Below, in pieces: positions 25,798 through 33,814 of a stretch of 64,000 nucleotides of DNA. The number at the start of each line of letters is the position of its first letter. Positions within the stretch are counted from its first letter, which is position 1. Source of the DNA: Bacteroidaceae bacterium (GTDB lineage Bacteria; Bacteroidota; Bacteroidia; Bacteroidales; Bacteroidaceae); NCBI GenBank assembly GCA_017617335.1, contig JAFZWK010000044.1, positions 1 through 64,000 on the forward strand, given 5' to 3'. The notes below the pieces were generated by a model. It worked only from the letters and a program-made list of their open reading frames with translations. It ran no database searches and was not told the DNA's origin. The translations under genes and the position numbers were made by a program.

Positions 25798-26164
25798 AAA
25801 AAAGCAAACATTTTTGAATATTTTTCAATATTTATATATTAAAATACTTAAATCCTTACATATTCTTTAATATTCAGATTGATTTTTCTTTATTATTAAT
25901 GAATATAGAATTTTATATATATTCATGTATATTTATACATACCTTCAAATATACATAAATATGTAAATATTGACACCATGATTTGTCTTTAACAAAACGG
26001 TCTTGGAAAAAAGAGAAATTGAGTTTTGAGATATTCTAAAAGAAAAAGAAATAACGCGTCAAAAAATATAAGCTATGAATAAATATGAATTTTGATATGT
26101 GAGATGAAACAAGCCTTCTTATTACCAAAATGCTATGAGCAGTTTGCAAAAGGATAGTTTGTTA

Positions 26165-26186
26165 GTGAAATTTCACACACGTGAAA
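26165..26186. promoter_or_regulatory. GTGAAA operator-like repeat upstream of gdhA
   Basis: GTGAAATTTCAC (26165-26176) is a perfect 12-bp palindrome. Its right half forms a second inverted repeat with GTGAAA at 26181-26186 across ACAC. Three half-sites thus end 23 bases before the -7 box of gdhA, where a -33 box should be. Confidence 0.7.
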
Positions 26187-26209
26187 GAACACTCGTTGAC
26201 AAAAAATTA

Positions 26210-26217
26210 TATATTTG
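26210..26217 (+). promoter_or_regulatory. -7 box of gdhA
   Basis: TATATTTG fits TAnnTTTG and lies 30 bases before the ATG. No TTTG is found 19-21 bases upstream; the GTGAAA repeat lies there instead, which suggests an activator-dependent promoter. Confidence 0.65.
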
Positions 26218-26247
26218 CATAGAAAAACATGTTAATAAGTAATTTTT

Positions 26248-27588
26248 ATGTTGAATATTAATGAATTTATGAATCGTCTGGAAACCAAACATCCAGGTGA
26301 AAGTGAATATTTGCAGGCAGTACGCGAGGTGTTGATGAGTATTGAAGGAGTATATAACCAACATCCTGAGTTTGAGAAAGCATCGTTGATAGAGCGACTG
26401 GTGGAGCCTGAGCGTATCATTACGTTCCGCGTTCCATGGGTGGATGACCGAGGGAAAGTTCAGGTCAATTTGGGTTATCGTGTGCAGTTCAATAGCGCCA
26501 TTGGTCCTTACAAGGGCGGATTGCGTTTTCATGCAAGCGTAAATTTGAGTATTCTGAAGTTCTTGGGCTTTGAGCAAACTTTCAAGAACGCATTGACAAC
26601 TCTGCCCATGGGTGGTGGTAAGGGTGGTAGTGACTTCAGTCCTCGTGGCAAGAGCGATGCTGAAATTATGCGTTTCTGCCAAGCGTTCATGAGTGAACTT
26701 TATCGCTATGTGGGTCCTAACATTGACATTCCTGCAGGTGATATTGGAGTAGGGGCGCGAGAGATAGGTTATCTTTTCGGTCAATACAAAAAACTGACCA
26801 GCGATTTCAGTGGTATGTTGACAGGTAAGGGATTGGAATATGGTGGTTCCTTAGTTCGTCCAGAAGCCACTGGATTTGGAGGACTTTATTTTGTTAGTGA
26901 GATGTTGCAGGATGCTGGACAAACTATTGAAGGTAAGACGGTGGCTATCAGTGGATTTGGCAATGTGGCTTGGGGAGCTGCTACCAAGGCGACTCAATTG
27001 GGTGCTAAAGTCGTGACGTTAAGTGGTCCTGACGGCTATGTCTATGACCCTGAAGGAATCAGTGGAGAGAAGATTGATTATATGTTGGAGTTGAGAGCTA
27101 GTGGAAACGATGTAGTGGCTCCGTATGCAGAGTGCTTCCCTGAAGCAACTTTCTATCCTGATCGTCGACCCTGGGAACAAAAAGTTGATATTGCTTTGCC
27201 TTGTGCTACCCAAAATGAACTCAATGGCGAAGATGCGCGTCATCTGACCGAGAATGGTGTCCTCTGTGTGGGCGAGATCAGTAATATGGGTTGCACACCT
27301 GAGGCTATTGATCATTTCCTTGAAACTCACACGCTTTATGCTCCTGGCAAGGCTGTAAACGCGGGCGGAGTTGCTACCAGTGGATTGGAAATGAGCCAGA
27401 ACGCCATGCACCTGAGTTGGAGTGCAGAGGAAGTAAATACTCGTTTGCACCACATCATGCATAGTATTCATGAGCAATGCGTGAAATATGGAAAGCGTCC
27501 TGATGGAAGTATCAATTACGTACATGGTGCCAATGTGGCAGGTTTCATGCGTGTGGCTAAAGCCATGATGGCTCAGGGCATCGTATAA
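26248..27588 (+). CDS. gdhA: NADP-specific glutamate dehydrogenase
   Basis: A 446-residue hexameric enzyme that makes glutamate from 2-oxoglutarate and ammonium. The substrate-binding block GPYKGGLRFHASVNLSILKF and the catalytic-lysine motif PMGGGKGGSDFSPRGKSD are intact. The Rossmann fold appears in VAISGFGNVAWGAA. Length and the GNVAWG nucleotide-site sequence fit the NADP-type enzyme of Bacteroides. The promoter has a good -7 box but a palindromic operator instead of a -33 box, so expression is probably regulated by nitrogen supply (inferred). An intrinsic terminator follows. Confidence 0.97.
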   Translation: MLNINEFMNRLETKHPGESEYLQAVREVLMSIEGVYNQHPEFEKASLIERLVEPERIITFRVPWVDDRGKVQVNLGYRVQFNSAIGPYKGGLRFHASVNLSILKFLGFEQTFKNALTTLPMGGGKGGSDFSPRGKSDAEIMRFCQAFMSELYRYVGPNIDIPAGDIGVGAREIGYLFGQYKKLTSDFSGMLTGKGLEYGGSLVRPEATGFGGLYFVSEMLQDAGQTIEGKTVAISGFGNVAWGAATKATQLGAKVVTLSGPDGYVYDPEGISGEKIDYMLELRASGNDVVAPYAECFPEATFYPDRRPWEQKVDIALPCATQNELNGEDARHLTENGVLCVGEISNMGCTPEAIDHFLETHTLYAPGKAVNAGGVATSGLEMSQNAMHLSWSAEEVNTRLHHIMHSIHEQCVKYGKRPDGSINYVHGANVAGFMRVAKAMMAQGIV

Positions 27589-27656
27589 GCAACGAAATTT
27601 TGTCCTATATTGTACCGTGAATCAGTGCAATCCTCTTTTTATTTGTAACGTGATAC

Positions 27657-27687
27657 CCCATCTTGCTCTGGTAGGATGGGATTTTTT
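27657..27687 (+). terminator. intrinsic terminator of gdhA
   Basis: CCCATCTTG (27657-27665) pairs with TAGGATGGG (27672-27680), allowing one T.G pair, with a six-base loop, then ATTTTTT. Confidence 0.85.
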
Positions 27688-27715
27688 CCATTATCTGGCA
27701 GAAAATTACATTTCA

Positions 27716-30700
27716 TCAGAAACGAATCACTGTGTACGATTTTGCCTCCAACCAAACTGTTTCTCCCGGATTCACCTTTTTTTCTTCAGGAATGATTCTG
27801 CATGGTTCTGTTGGTGTGTTGCAATCATTTTCATCACCAGATATGCAAATTTGGGTGATTTGTTCTGGGAGTGATATTTTGTCCAGACGTAGACAGAGAG
27901 GTTGTCCTTCATCACTCATGTTCACAATGTGAAGCACAAATTCGTCACCTTTCTCATTGCGAGTAGCTGTGATGTCTAGCTGAGGATTTTCATCGGTCAT
28001 CACGCTTTTTACCAATAAGGGTTCATGATTCAGAGAACTGAGTTGTTGGGCATAGTAAGGAGGCATGCCCCATGCTTGGCTGGGAGTGAAGAAAATCTGC
28101 CCTTGATTCCATCCATTGTCATTCTGTTTATATGGTTCCAGGGCATTGGCAGGGCAGGTGGTCAACACGAAATCTCCCATGCGTCGTACAGCATTTTGAG
28201 TAATCACGTGACATAGCATGCGTCGCACAGCATGCGTGTTCCCATTTTCCTCGAAGATAGCACACTTCATGGTGGTATTGGGGTCCCATTCATGAAACTT
28301 TTGCTTCATTCTGCGCAATTCCTTTTCCACATTCAAAGCCGATTGATAGTCATCCACCCAAGGGTGATAATCCCAGTAAGCACACTTACCGTTCAACGCG
28401 CGGAAGGTTCGCTCCACGTTTGGGGAGTCTGGACGCCACCAAGCTGAACAGACAAATTGCAGTGTGGAATCCACTTTCAGCATCGCTTCTGTGAGCAGTA
28501 GGAAACGTTCCACATAATGATCGTATTCATCACTTCGATCTCCATTGAATAGTACCTCTTCGTTGCCTATTTCCACGTATTTCACTCGTCCTTTCAGGTC
28601 GCGAATCATCTGAGCCAAGTCTTCTGGATTATCTTCGATGTTCACAGCGAAGGAGAGCTCGTAGTTTTGAGCTGTTGCGAAATCCACAAATTCTTGAATC
28701 CCAAAGCCATTTGTGCTGTAGTGATACCAGAATCCATGATATGGTGGACGTTCATCACGTTTTCCTCGCATATTGCCATAAAGGTATTCTGGTGAGTTCA
28801 CCATTGAGCCTCCATAGCGGAGGAAAGTTAATTTTTGCTGAGTGAACATGTCAGCAATGTCGGCTCTCAAAGACTGTCCCTTGTATTGATCAGCGCCTGT
28901 ATGCATCAGTTCTGCTGCATCTGCCACGATATTTCCTGTTCCTTCTATATATATGACAAAACGGGCACAGGTGTCAGTTGCATTGCTTTGAAGTTCGAAA
29001 GGGAACTTCTTCCATCTGCTGGAGATGTTATGCAGTTCTTTCCGAGCATATTCCTGGCTTCCATCCTTGCTCTGCAACGCCACGTAGACATGTTTGGCGG
29101 AACCACGCAAGTTGACGTGTCCCTGGAATTCTTGTCCTTTTCGAACGCAGATTCCCCAACGGTTGAGTCCCATATTGTCAATTCCCACGTAACCTTCAGT
29201 TGACAGGTTCTGTAACTGCTGTGCTTGCTTGCCGTGCAACACGTTCTTTTCCACGATGGCATATTTCGGTTGAGCTTTATCTGTCGAGAAACCGCGCCAC
29301 ATGCCGCTTATTTGATCCTTTTCTTCCTGAATAAACTCGACTGCCACTTTCTTGTTCACCTTCGTGATGGAAAGATTACGGAAAGAGACTGCCACCTCGT
29401 AAGTTCTCAATCCCACTTTCCCTGCAGCCAACGGATTATCTTTATCCTCGTACTTGCATACTTCTTTGCCATTCAGGTAAATAGTCATGCAGGCTCCTTC
29501 CAAATCTACTTTCAGTCGGTTCCATTCAGTAGCGTTGTAGGTTACAGGAAATTCGCCCAACGAACGGAAATCCTTATTGTGTTTGCCTAGGATGATATGT
29601 TTGCCTGAGCCGTGTAGGCTTATCTCATAGCCACGGAAATTGTCTGCTCCGTTGCCACAATCATTGGTGGAGAGGATAAGTCCTGCCGCATTGCCGTTCC
29701 CCTCTGGTTCGTCGTATCGCACATCCACCTCAACTGTACCTTGCTTAAGCGTGATGGGATCATAGATCAGTTTTGCCGTCTTGCAGTCGCGGATGTATAC
29801 TTGGTCTTCTCGTGTGTTCCATGGGTGGTCATAAGTGCTGAAGTCTTTCAGATTGTTAGGCAAAGGTTCCTCCTCGAAACTCTCGCCAAAGAGTTGCTGG
29901 TCATAGAATCCTCCATAGATTTCGTGGTTCACGTCCTCCATGCCAGCTCCATAAAGATACGGAGTGATGTGGGCCTGCACCTCATTGGGATACACCGTCA
30001 GTACGTTTTCCTGACATGAAACCCATACGCGATAACTGGTATCTCTGCAGCGGTTTGCTATCATATAATAAGGAATAGCAGTTAGCTCCCCATCGCGGCT
30101 TCGGATAGTGGGAATGTTTCCTGTCATGGGATTTTTTGTATCCAGATAAAACTCTCGGCCAGCCAGGTTCTTTCTGTTCCAACTTGACTCGTTGTCCAGT
30201 CTCTCCAGACAATATATATAAGGTCCTGAAGCCAGACAAGCTTTCCCTCGCAATTGTTCTACGCGTGAATCAGCTTTCACGATGCGTGGGCTCACGTCCA
30301 GATGCATCACTATCTCTGTCGTTTCCTTTCCCTCGTAGGTGCGATAGCCTTTTTCCATGTTTCCTGTCTCTATGGGGCGAATGTTGTTTTTGTAGAGTCC
30401 TAAGGGGAGTTCTTCACCTTGAGTCCATTGAGGGATGCGGACATGCACGCGCAGTTTCTTCGGTTTCCTGCTCTGAATGTGTATCTTCACTTCACCCGTC
30501 CTCCAGTTTACATCTTGATTTACGCTTACCTTTCCTATTCCTGGAACCGTTAGACTTGCCTCGCTTCCGATGAGCAGGTTTACGTAGAGGTTTCCCTCTG
30601 TGTATGAGTATATCATGCCAGGCAGGGCACCTGTCATCTTCAGCAACATTGGGGGGCAACAGGGGCAGTCATGCCAAGGCCAGCGATTCATCCTGTCAGC

Positions 30701-31927
30701 ATTCAACGGATTCTGGTAGGTGTAGTTGTCGCCTTTTTGCGAGACGGCCACAGGGATGCTGTTGTAGAGGATTCGTTCCAACACGTCCATGTAACGGGCC
30801 TCACCTGTCAACTTGCTCATTTGCCATGAGAACATGCCAGCCCCAATAGCAGCGCACGTCTCCAGATAAGCATCGGTGGGCAGGTAGTAATCAGGGCCGA
30901 ATTTCTCGTCTTCATGAATCGCACCTACGCCACCTGTGATGAACATCCTGCGTCCTACCATGTTCTCCCACAGACGATTAGCAGCCTCCTTGTAACGGGT
31001 CTCTCCGTTGGCTAAGGCAGCACTCGCCACACCTGTGGCCAAGAGCGTGGCTCTCACAGCATGTCCCTCGATTGTCTTGGCTTCGAAGACAGATTCAGCA
31101 TCCTGAGCATAGGCTTCCAAAACCCTGCGTCCTTCAGTATGTCCTCGCATCTCTATCCAGAATTCGGCCAAACGTCGATAGTTTTCCGTATTCACAGGAA
31201 CAGAAAGCTTGCTGGCCAGTTTGGGCTCGTTCTTGTAGAGACAATAAAGTTCCAGCAAGGCATACTCGGGCAACGCATGACCTGGCACCACGTTGTGCTT
31301 CTGCTCCACCATGTATTCATACATGTAGTTTGCCAGTCGTGTAGCCACTTCCAGCAGTTTAGTCTTTCCTGTGGCTTTATAATAATGTACGCCAGCCTCC
31401 ACCAGGCAGCCGCTGTTGTACACATCGTGCTGCCAGCGCAGATTGCCTCCGTTCTCGCCCCATCGATGTTGATTCTCTTCCAGCGACGTGTAGGTATTCA
31501 GATAGCTGTCAGGGTCAGCCGCCTGAGCCGCTGCGATAAGGTCTACGTAGTCATCCAGTCGCCTCTCCGTCTGCTCGTTGGGATAGTGCAGCAGGAAATC
31601 AGAGCAGCCAGTGATGGTTTCGTAGATCAATCCGTCGAACCAAGGGAATCCGATGTGTCCTCCATCTGCCACATGCCCTTCAGCAACCAATTCAAAGTTG
31701 CGCAAGGTATTGCCTACATTATCCACTCGCCGCCCCTCGAACTTGTCCAGCACATCTGGAATCGTGACGCTCTCCATGCGATCTAGCAGCGGCGTCCAGA
31801 ATGGGTCGCGAATCCTCACCTCTTGAGGGGCAGGATACTCCAGCTGCACGTCCTCTGCCAGAGCATTTCCAACGATGCAGCTGACCATTATAATCGCCAG
31901 CATCAAAACGTTCCGTAGGTCTCTCAT
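27716..31927 (-). CDS. GH127 beta-L-arabinofuranosidase fused to GH51 alpha-L-arabinofuranosidase
   Basis: A 1403-residue secreted protein from the ATG at 31927, a start fixed by the promoter just upstream; the frame alone would reach 31960. A signal peptide comes first. Residues about 25-650 are a GH127 enzyme: YLETCAA near 354-360 and CPCCPPM near 421-427 hold the glutamate and three cysteines that bind zinc and form the nucleophile. At about 660-690 a GH51-type start (DVNHEIYGG, FGESFEE) appears, interrupted by a LamG/DUF1080-like sandwich (about 715-855). A second sandwich follows (about 885-1000), then the GH51 barrel, with the acid/base Glu in EIGNEE near 1123 and the nucleophile in IFEENG near 1226. 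One polypeptide would cleave both beta- and alpha-arabinofuranosides, as in plant arabinan or extensin sugars. Confidence 0.88.
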   Translation of the reverse strand: MRDLRNVLMLAIIMVSCIVGNALAEDVQLEYPAPQEVRIRDPFWTPLLDRMESVTIPDVLDKFEGRRVDNVGNTLRNFELVAEGHVADGGHIGFPWFDGLIYETITGCSDFLLHYPNEQTERRLDDYVDLIAAAQAADPDSYLNTYTSLEENQHRWGENGGNLRWQHDVYNSGCLVEAGVHYYKATGKTKLLEVATRLANYMYEYMVEQKHNVVPGHALPEYALLELYCLYKNEPKLASKLSVPVNTENYRRLAEFWIEMRGHTEGRRVLEAYAQDAESVFEAKTIEGHAVRATLLATGVASAALANGETRYKEAANRLWENMVGRRMFITGGVGAIHEDEKFGPDYYLPTDAYLETCAAIGAGMFSWQMSKLTGEARYMDVLERILYNSIPVAVSQKGDNYTYQNPLNADRMNRWPWHDCPCCPPMLLKMTGALPGMIYSYTEGNLYVNLLIGSEASLTVPGIGKVSVNQDVNWRTGEVKIHIQSRKPKKLRVHVRIPQWTQGEELPLGLYKNNIRPIETGNMEKGYRTYEGKETTEIVMHLDVSPRIVKADSRVEQLRGKACLASGPYIYCLERLDNESSWNRKNLAGREFYLDTKNPMTGNIPTIRSRDGELTAIPYYMIANRCRDTSYRVWVSCQENVLTVYPNEVQAHITPYLYGAGMEDVNHEIYGGFYDQQLFGESFEEEPLPNNLKDFSTYDHPWNTREDQVYIRDCKTAKLIYDPITLKQGTVEVDVRYDEPEGNGNAAGLILSTNDCGNGADNFRGYEISLHGSGKHIILGKHNKDFRSLGEFPVTYNATEWNRLKVDLEGACMTIYLNGKEVCKYEDKDNPLAAGKVGLRTYEVAVSFRNLSITKVNKKVAVEFIQEEKDQISGMWRGFSTDKAQPKYAIVEKNVLHGKQAQQLQNLSTEGYVGIDNMGLNRWGICVRKGQEFQGHVNLRGSAKHVYVALQSKDGSQEYARKELHNISSRWKKFPFELQSNATDTCARFVIYIEGTGNIVADAAELMHTGADQYKGQSLRADIADMFTQQKLTFLRYGGSMVNSPEYLYGNMRGKRDERPPYHGFWYHYSTNGFGIQEFVDFATAQNYELSFAVNIEDNPEDLAQMIRDLKGRVKYVEIGNEEVLFNGDRSDEYDHYVERFLLLTEAMLKVDSTLQFVCSAWWRPDSPNVERTFRALNGKCAYWDYHPWVDDYQSALNVEKELRRMKQKFHEWDPNTTMKCAIFEENGNTHAVRRMLCHVITQNAVRRMGDFVLTTCPANALEPYKQNDNGWNQGQIFFTPSQAWGMPPYYAQQLSSLNHEPLLVKSVMTDENPQLDITATRNEKGDEFVLHIVNMSDEGQPLCLRLDKISLPEQITQICISGDENDCNTPTEPCRIIPEEKKVNPGETVWLEAKSYTVIRF

Positions 31928-31947
31928 ACGCGTTCCTTTATTTCTTG

Positions 31948-31978
31948 CAAATATAATCATTTTTACTCACTTATCAAA
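31948..31978 (-). promoter_or_regulatory. promoter of the GH127-GH51 gene
   Basis: On the minus strand TTTG (31978-31975), 19 bases, then TATATTTG (31955-31948). Transcription begins near 31941, which excludes the ATG at 31960. Confidence 0.85.
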
Positions 31979-32065
31979 AAGGTGAAGAGGGAAATTCCTC
32001 TCAAAAAGAGACAAATTCCCATCACACTTTAGGTGAAATACGAAAAAATCCCCTCCATAAAGCCT

Positions 32066-32073
32066 TACCTTTG
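32066..32073 (+). promoter_or_regulatory. -7 box before the histidine-rich protein gene
   Basis: TACCTTTG matches TAnnTTTG. No good TTTG lies 19-21 bases upstream, so the call is tentative. Confidence 0.45.
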
Positions 32074-32122
32074 CAGTACCAAAACAAAAAACAAGATGTT
32101 GAACCATTTAATACTTACAACT

Positions 32123-32593
32123 ATGAAGCGCAATATTATTCTCTCAGTAGTGATCATGATAGCCATGATGATGGCAAGTGTTAACGTAAATGCTCAGGGA
32201 CGCGGCAGGAGTCATGCAGGCAACCACGCACGCCATGAGATGGTAATGGGTGGACATGGAGCACACGCTCTGCACAATGTACGCCACCACGCAGTAGTGG
32301 GAGGCCCTGTACATCACAGAGCTGGTCACGTAGTCTTCGCTGGAGCCCCTCGTATCGACCATCGTGGGTACCTGCCAGGATGGGAAGGTCGAGTACGCTA
32401 TCTCAACGGACGCTGGGGTTATCTCCGTGGCAGCGAATGGTTCTGGTATGACACCTACTTCGAGCCTGAATATTACTTCGCTCATCGCCCCCACCACTTC
32501 CGCGCACACTATATCCCTGTGGATGGTCGCGTAGTGGCTGGCGTGGCTGGAGCAGTCGCTCTCGGCACCCTCATTGGTGCTCTCTGCCATTAA
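32123..32593 (+). CDS. exported histidine-rich small protein
   Basis: 156 residues from the ATG at 32123, chosen because a signal peptide (NIILSVVIMIAMMMASVNVNAQ) starts there; an ATG at 32096 would add nine residues. The mature part is rich in histidine, glycine and arginine at the front (repeated HxxH-type spacings such as HARHE, GGHGAH, VRHHAVV, HHRAGH). A tyrosine- and tryptophan-rich middle follows (GYLPGWEGRVRYLNGRWGYL), then a glycine-zipper-like hydrophobic end (VVAGVAGAVALGTLIGALCH). Histidine clusters suggest metal binding, but no family is recognised. A strong terminator follows. Confidence 0.7.
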   Translation: MKRNIILSVVIMIAMMMASVNVNAQGRGRSHAGNHARHEMVMGGHGAHALHNVRHHAVVGGPVHHRAGHVVFAGAPRIDHRGYLPGWEGRVRYLNGRWGYLRGSEWFWYDTYFEPEYYFAHRPHHFRAHYIPVDGRVVAGVAGAVALGTLIGALCH

Positions 32594-32633
32594 GTCATTC
32601 GCTTGACTTATTGGTTCCATATATAACTCCCTG

Positions 32634-32665
32634 GCTCCCTTTCCTCACCGAAGGGGAGCTTTTTT
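32634..32665 (+). terminator. intrinsic terminator
   Basis: GCTCCCTTTC (32634-32643) pairs with GAAGGGGAGC (32650-32659) with one G.U pair, loop CTCACC, followed by TTTTTT. Confidence 0.9.
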
Positions 32666-32829
32666 ATCCCCATCTCATACCATTACTTCCGACTTGTCAA
32701 ATCGTCTTTCGACCTTAATGAACACAATCTCGCTTCTTCTTTTCTATTTTAAAGAGGTATATCTGTTGCCAAGAGGCAGACGGTTCCACTGCCCTCTTCG
32801 CTTTATGTCTCCAAAGGAAGAAAAAAAGG

Positions 32830-32903
32830 CAACACGTTGAAACGGCCAACACAACACGTTGAAATCGCAAAGACAACACGTTGACTTTGCCAACACAACA
32901 CGT
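32830..32903. repeat. 22-bp-period dyad repeat array C (4 cores)
   Basis: Perfect AACACGTT cores begin at 32830, 32852, 32874 and 32896, 22 bases apart. Spacers include GAAATCGCAAAGAC and GACTTTGCCAACAC, read on the opposite strand from arrays A and B. After the last core comes GTCTTTTTT. Confidence 0.9.
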
Positions 32904-32994
32904 TGTCTTTTTTCAGCCCTCTCATCCTGTCATCATCTACGTTTGCATCATCATTATGCTGCAATGTTAGTAAAAACATTTTTTTACTGATTTG

Positions 32995-33026
32995 TTTGGT
33001 GAATCTATAGATTATGAGTACTTTTG
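32995..33026 (+). promoter_or_regulatory. promoter of the small beta-barrel gene
   Basis: TTTG (32995-32998), 20 bases, TACTTTTG (33019-33026). It places the start codon at 33053 rather than 33014. Confidence 0.85.
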
Positions 33027-33052
33027 TACCGTTAAAAAAAGTACAAACAACA

Positions 33053-33511
33053 ATGAAGAAGTTTTTGTTAATGATTGCAGTGGTGTTGCTGGGTGCTTCA
33101 TCACTGAAGGCTCAGAGCCTGAAAGGTTTTACATGGGCAGCTGAAGTAGGTGTAGGAACTGAATTGGAGCTGGGTGTTCGCGCACAGCACAATTTCAACG
33201 AGTACTTGGCTTGGGATGTGCTGCATGTGAAGTATGCCTATGACTACAACAAATACGATGATTGGAGTGAGATTAGCTTCACTACTGGTTTGCGCGGCTT
33301 CAGTCCTTCCTTCGGTCCTGACGTGAAGGCTTTCGCAGCTGTAGATCTTGGTTATGGTGGCATGTTCTCAGACTATGTGAGTTGTTTCGCTATGGATTTC
33401 ACGGTTGGTCTGCAGATCAAAGAGCATCTCTACCTGGGTTATGGCCTTGGTTTGATGCATCACGACGGCAACCATAAGGATCATCTCTTCCGCATCGGTT
33501 GGACTTTCTGA
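33053..33511 (+). CDS. small outer-membrane beta-barrel-like protein
   Basis: 152 residues from the ATG at 33053; the frame begins at 33014 but that ATG lies within the promoter. A signal peptide (FLLMIAVVLLGASSLKAQ) is followed by alternating polar and hydrophobic strands (FTWAAEVGVGTELELGVRAQ, then DVLHVKYAYDYNKYDDW) and ends with an aromatic residue (RIGWTF). That ending is the usual outer-membrane assembly signal. It is the right size for an eight-strand barrel. Function unknown. Confidence 0.75.
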   Translation: MKKFLLMIAVVLLGASSLKAQSLKGFTWAAEVGVGTELELGVRAQHNFNEYLAWDVLHVKYAYDYNKYDDWSEISFTTGLRGFSPSFGPDVKAFAAVDLGYGGMFSDYVSCFAMDFTVGLQIKEHLYLGYGLGLMHHDGNHKDHLFRIGWTF

Positions 33512-33567
33512 TTGCCTGAGATTATCAGCCCCAACCTGTAATCCAATCCTTATTAAAAAGAGAAAGA

Positions 33568-33780
33568 ATGGAGAAGAGATCTTTTTCTGTGAGCGGCATG
33601 AAATGCATGCATTGCAAAGCTAACATAGAGAGTGCTCTCCGCGGATTGGATGGTGTGATTGGTGCTGAGGCGAACTTGGAAACGCGCTGTGTCACTGTAG
33701 AATACGACGCTGCTGTTGTCACTCCCGCCGACATCAAGAAGACGGTCGACGGGAGTGGCCGCTTTGAACTCACTCTTTAG
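33568..33780 (+). CDS. heavy-metal-associated (CopZ-like) copper chaperone
   Basis: A 70-residue ferredoxin-like HMA domain. The metal-binding motif GMKCMHCKANIE has the CxxC pair at residues 13 and 16. It probably carries Cu(I) to the P-type ATPase encoded 34 bases downstream. Length is that of a free-standing chaperone. Confidence 0.92.
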   Translation: MEKRSFSVSGMKCMHCKANIESALRGLDGVIGAEANLETRCVTVEYDAAVVTPADIKKTVDGSGRFELTL

Positions 33781-33814
33781 TGATTATCTCTTTCTCTTCC
33801 CCAAAATCCTTTTC

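Larger units (their letters stand above)
25724..26247. other. AT-rich intergenic region between ParA and gdhA
   Basis: No gene fits here. About 25798-26000 is almost free of G and C and is dense in AATATT and ATATT words (for example near 25817, 25827, 25870 and 25975). The left end holds the ParA promoter; the right end holds a GTGAAA palindrome and the gdhA promoter. Such AT-rich DNA beside a ParA gene could be a partition site or an easily melted region. Confidence 0.6.
32594..33052. other. intergenic region with terminator, hairpin, array C and promoter
   Basis: No gene is seen. In order it holds a short TAAGTCA hairpin at the preceding stop codon (32591-32610), the intrinsic terminator, an imperfect hairpin at about 32777-32803 (AAGAGGCAG against CTGCCCTCTT), repeat array C, and the promoter of the next gene. 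Confidence 0.7.

Noticed and set aside
31928..31960. Upstream start for the GH127-GH51 gene
   Set aside because: The promoter boxes at 31948-31978 place the transcript start after this ATG, and the signal peptide begins at 31927.
33716..33814. Upstream extension of the copper ATPase
   Set aside because: It overlaps the chaperone gene in another frame and lacks similarity; the metal-binding domain starts at 33815.
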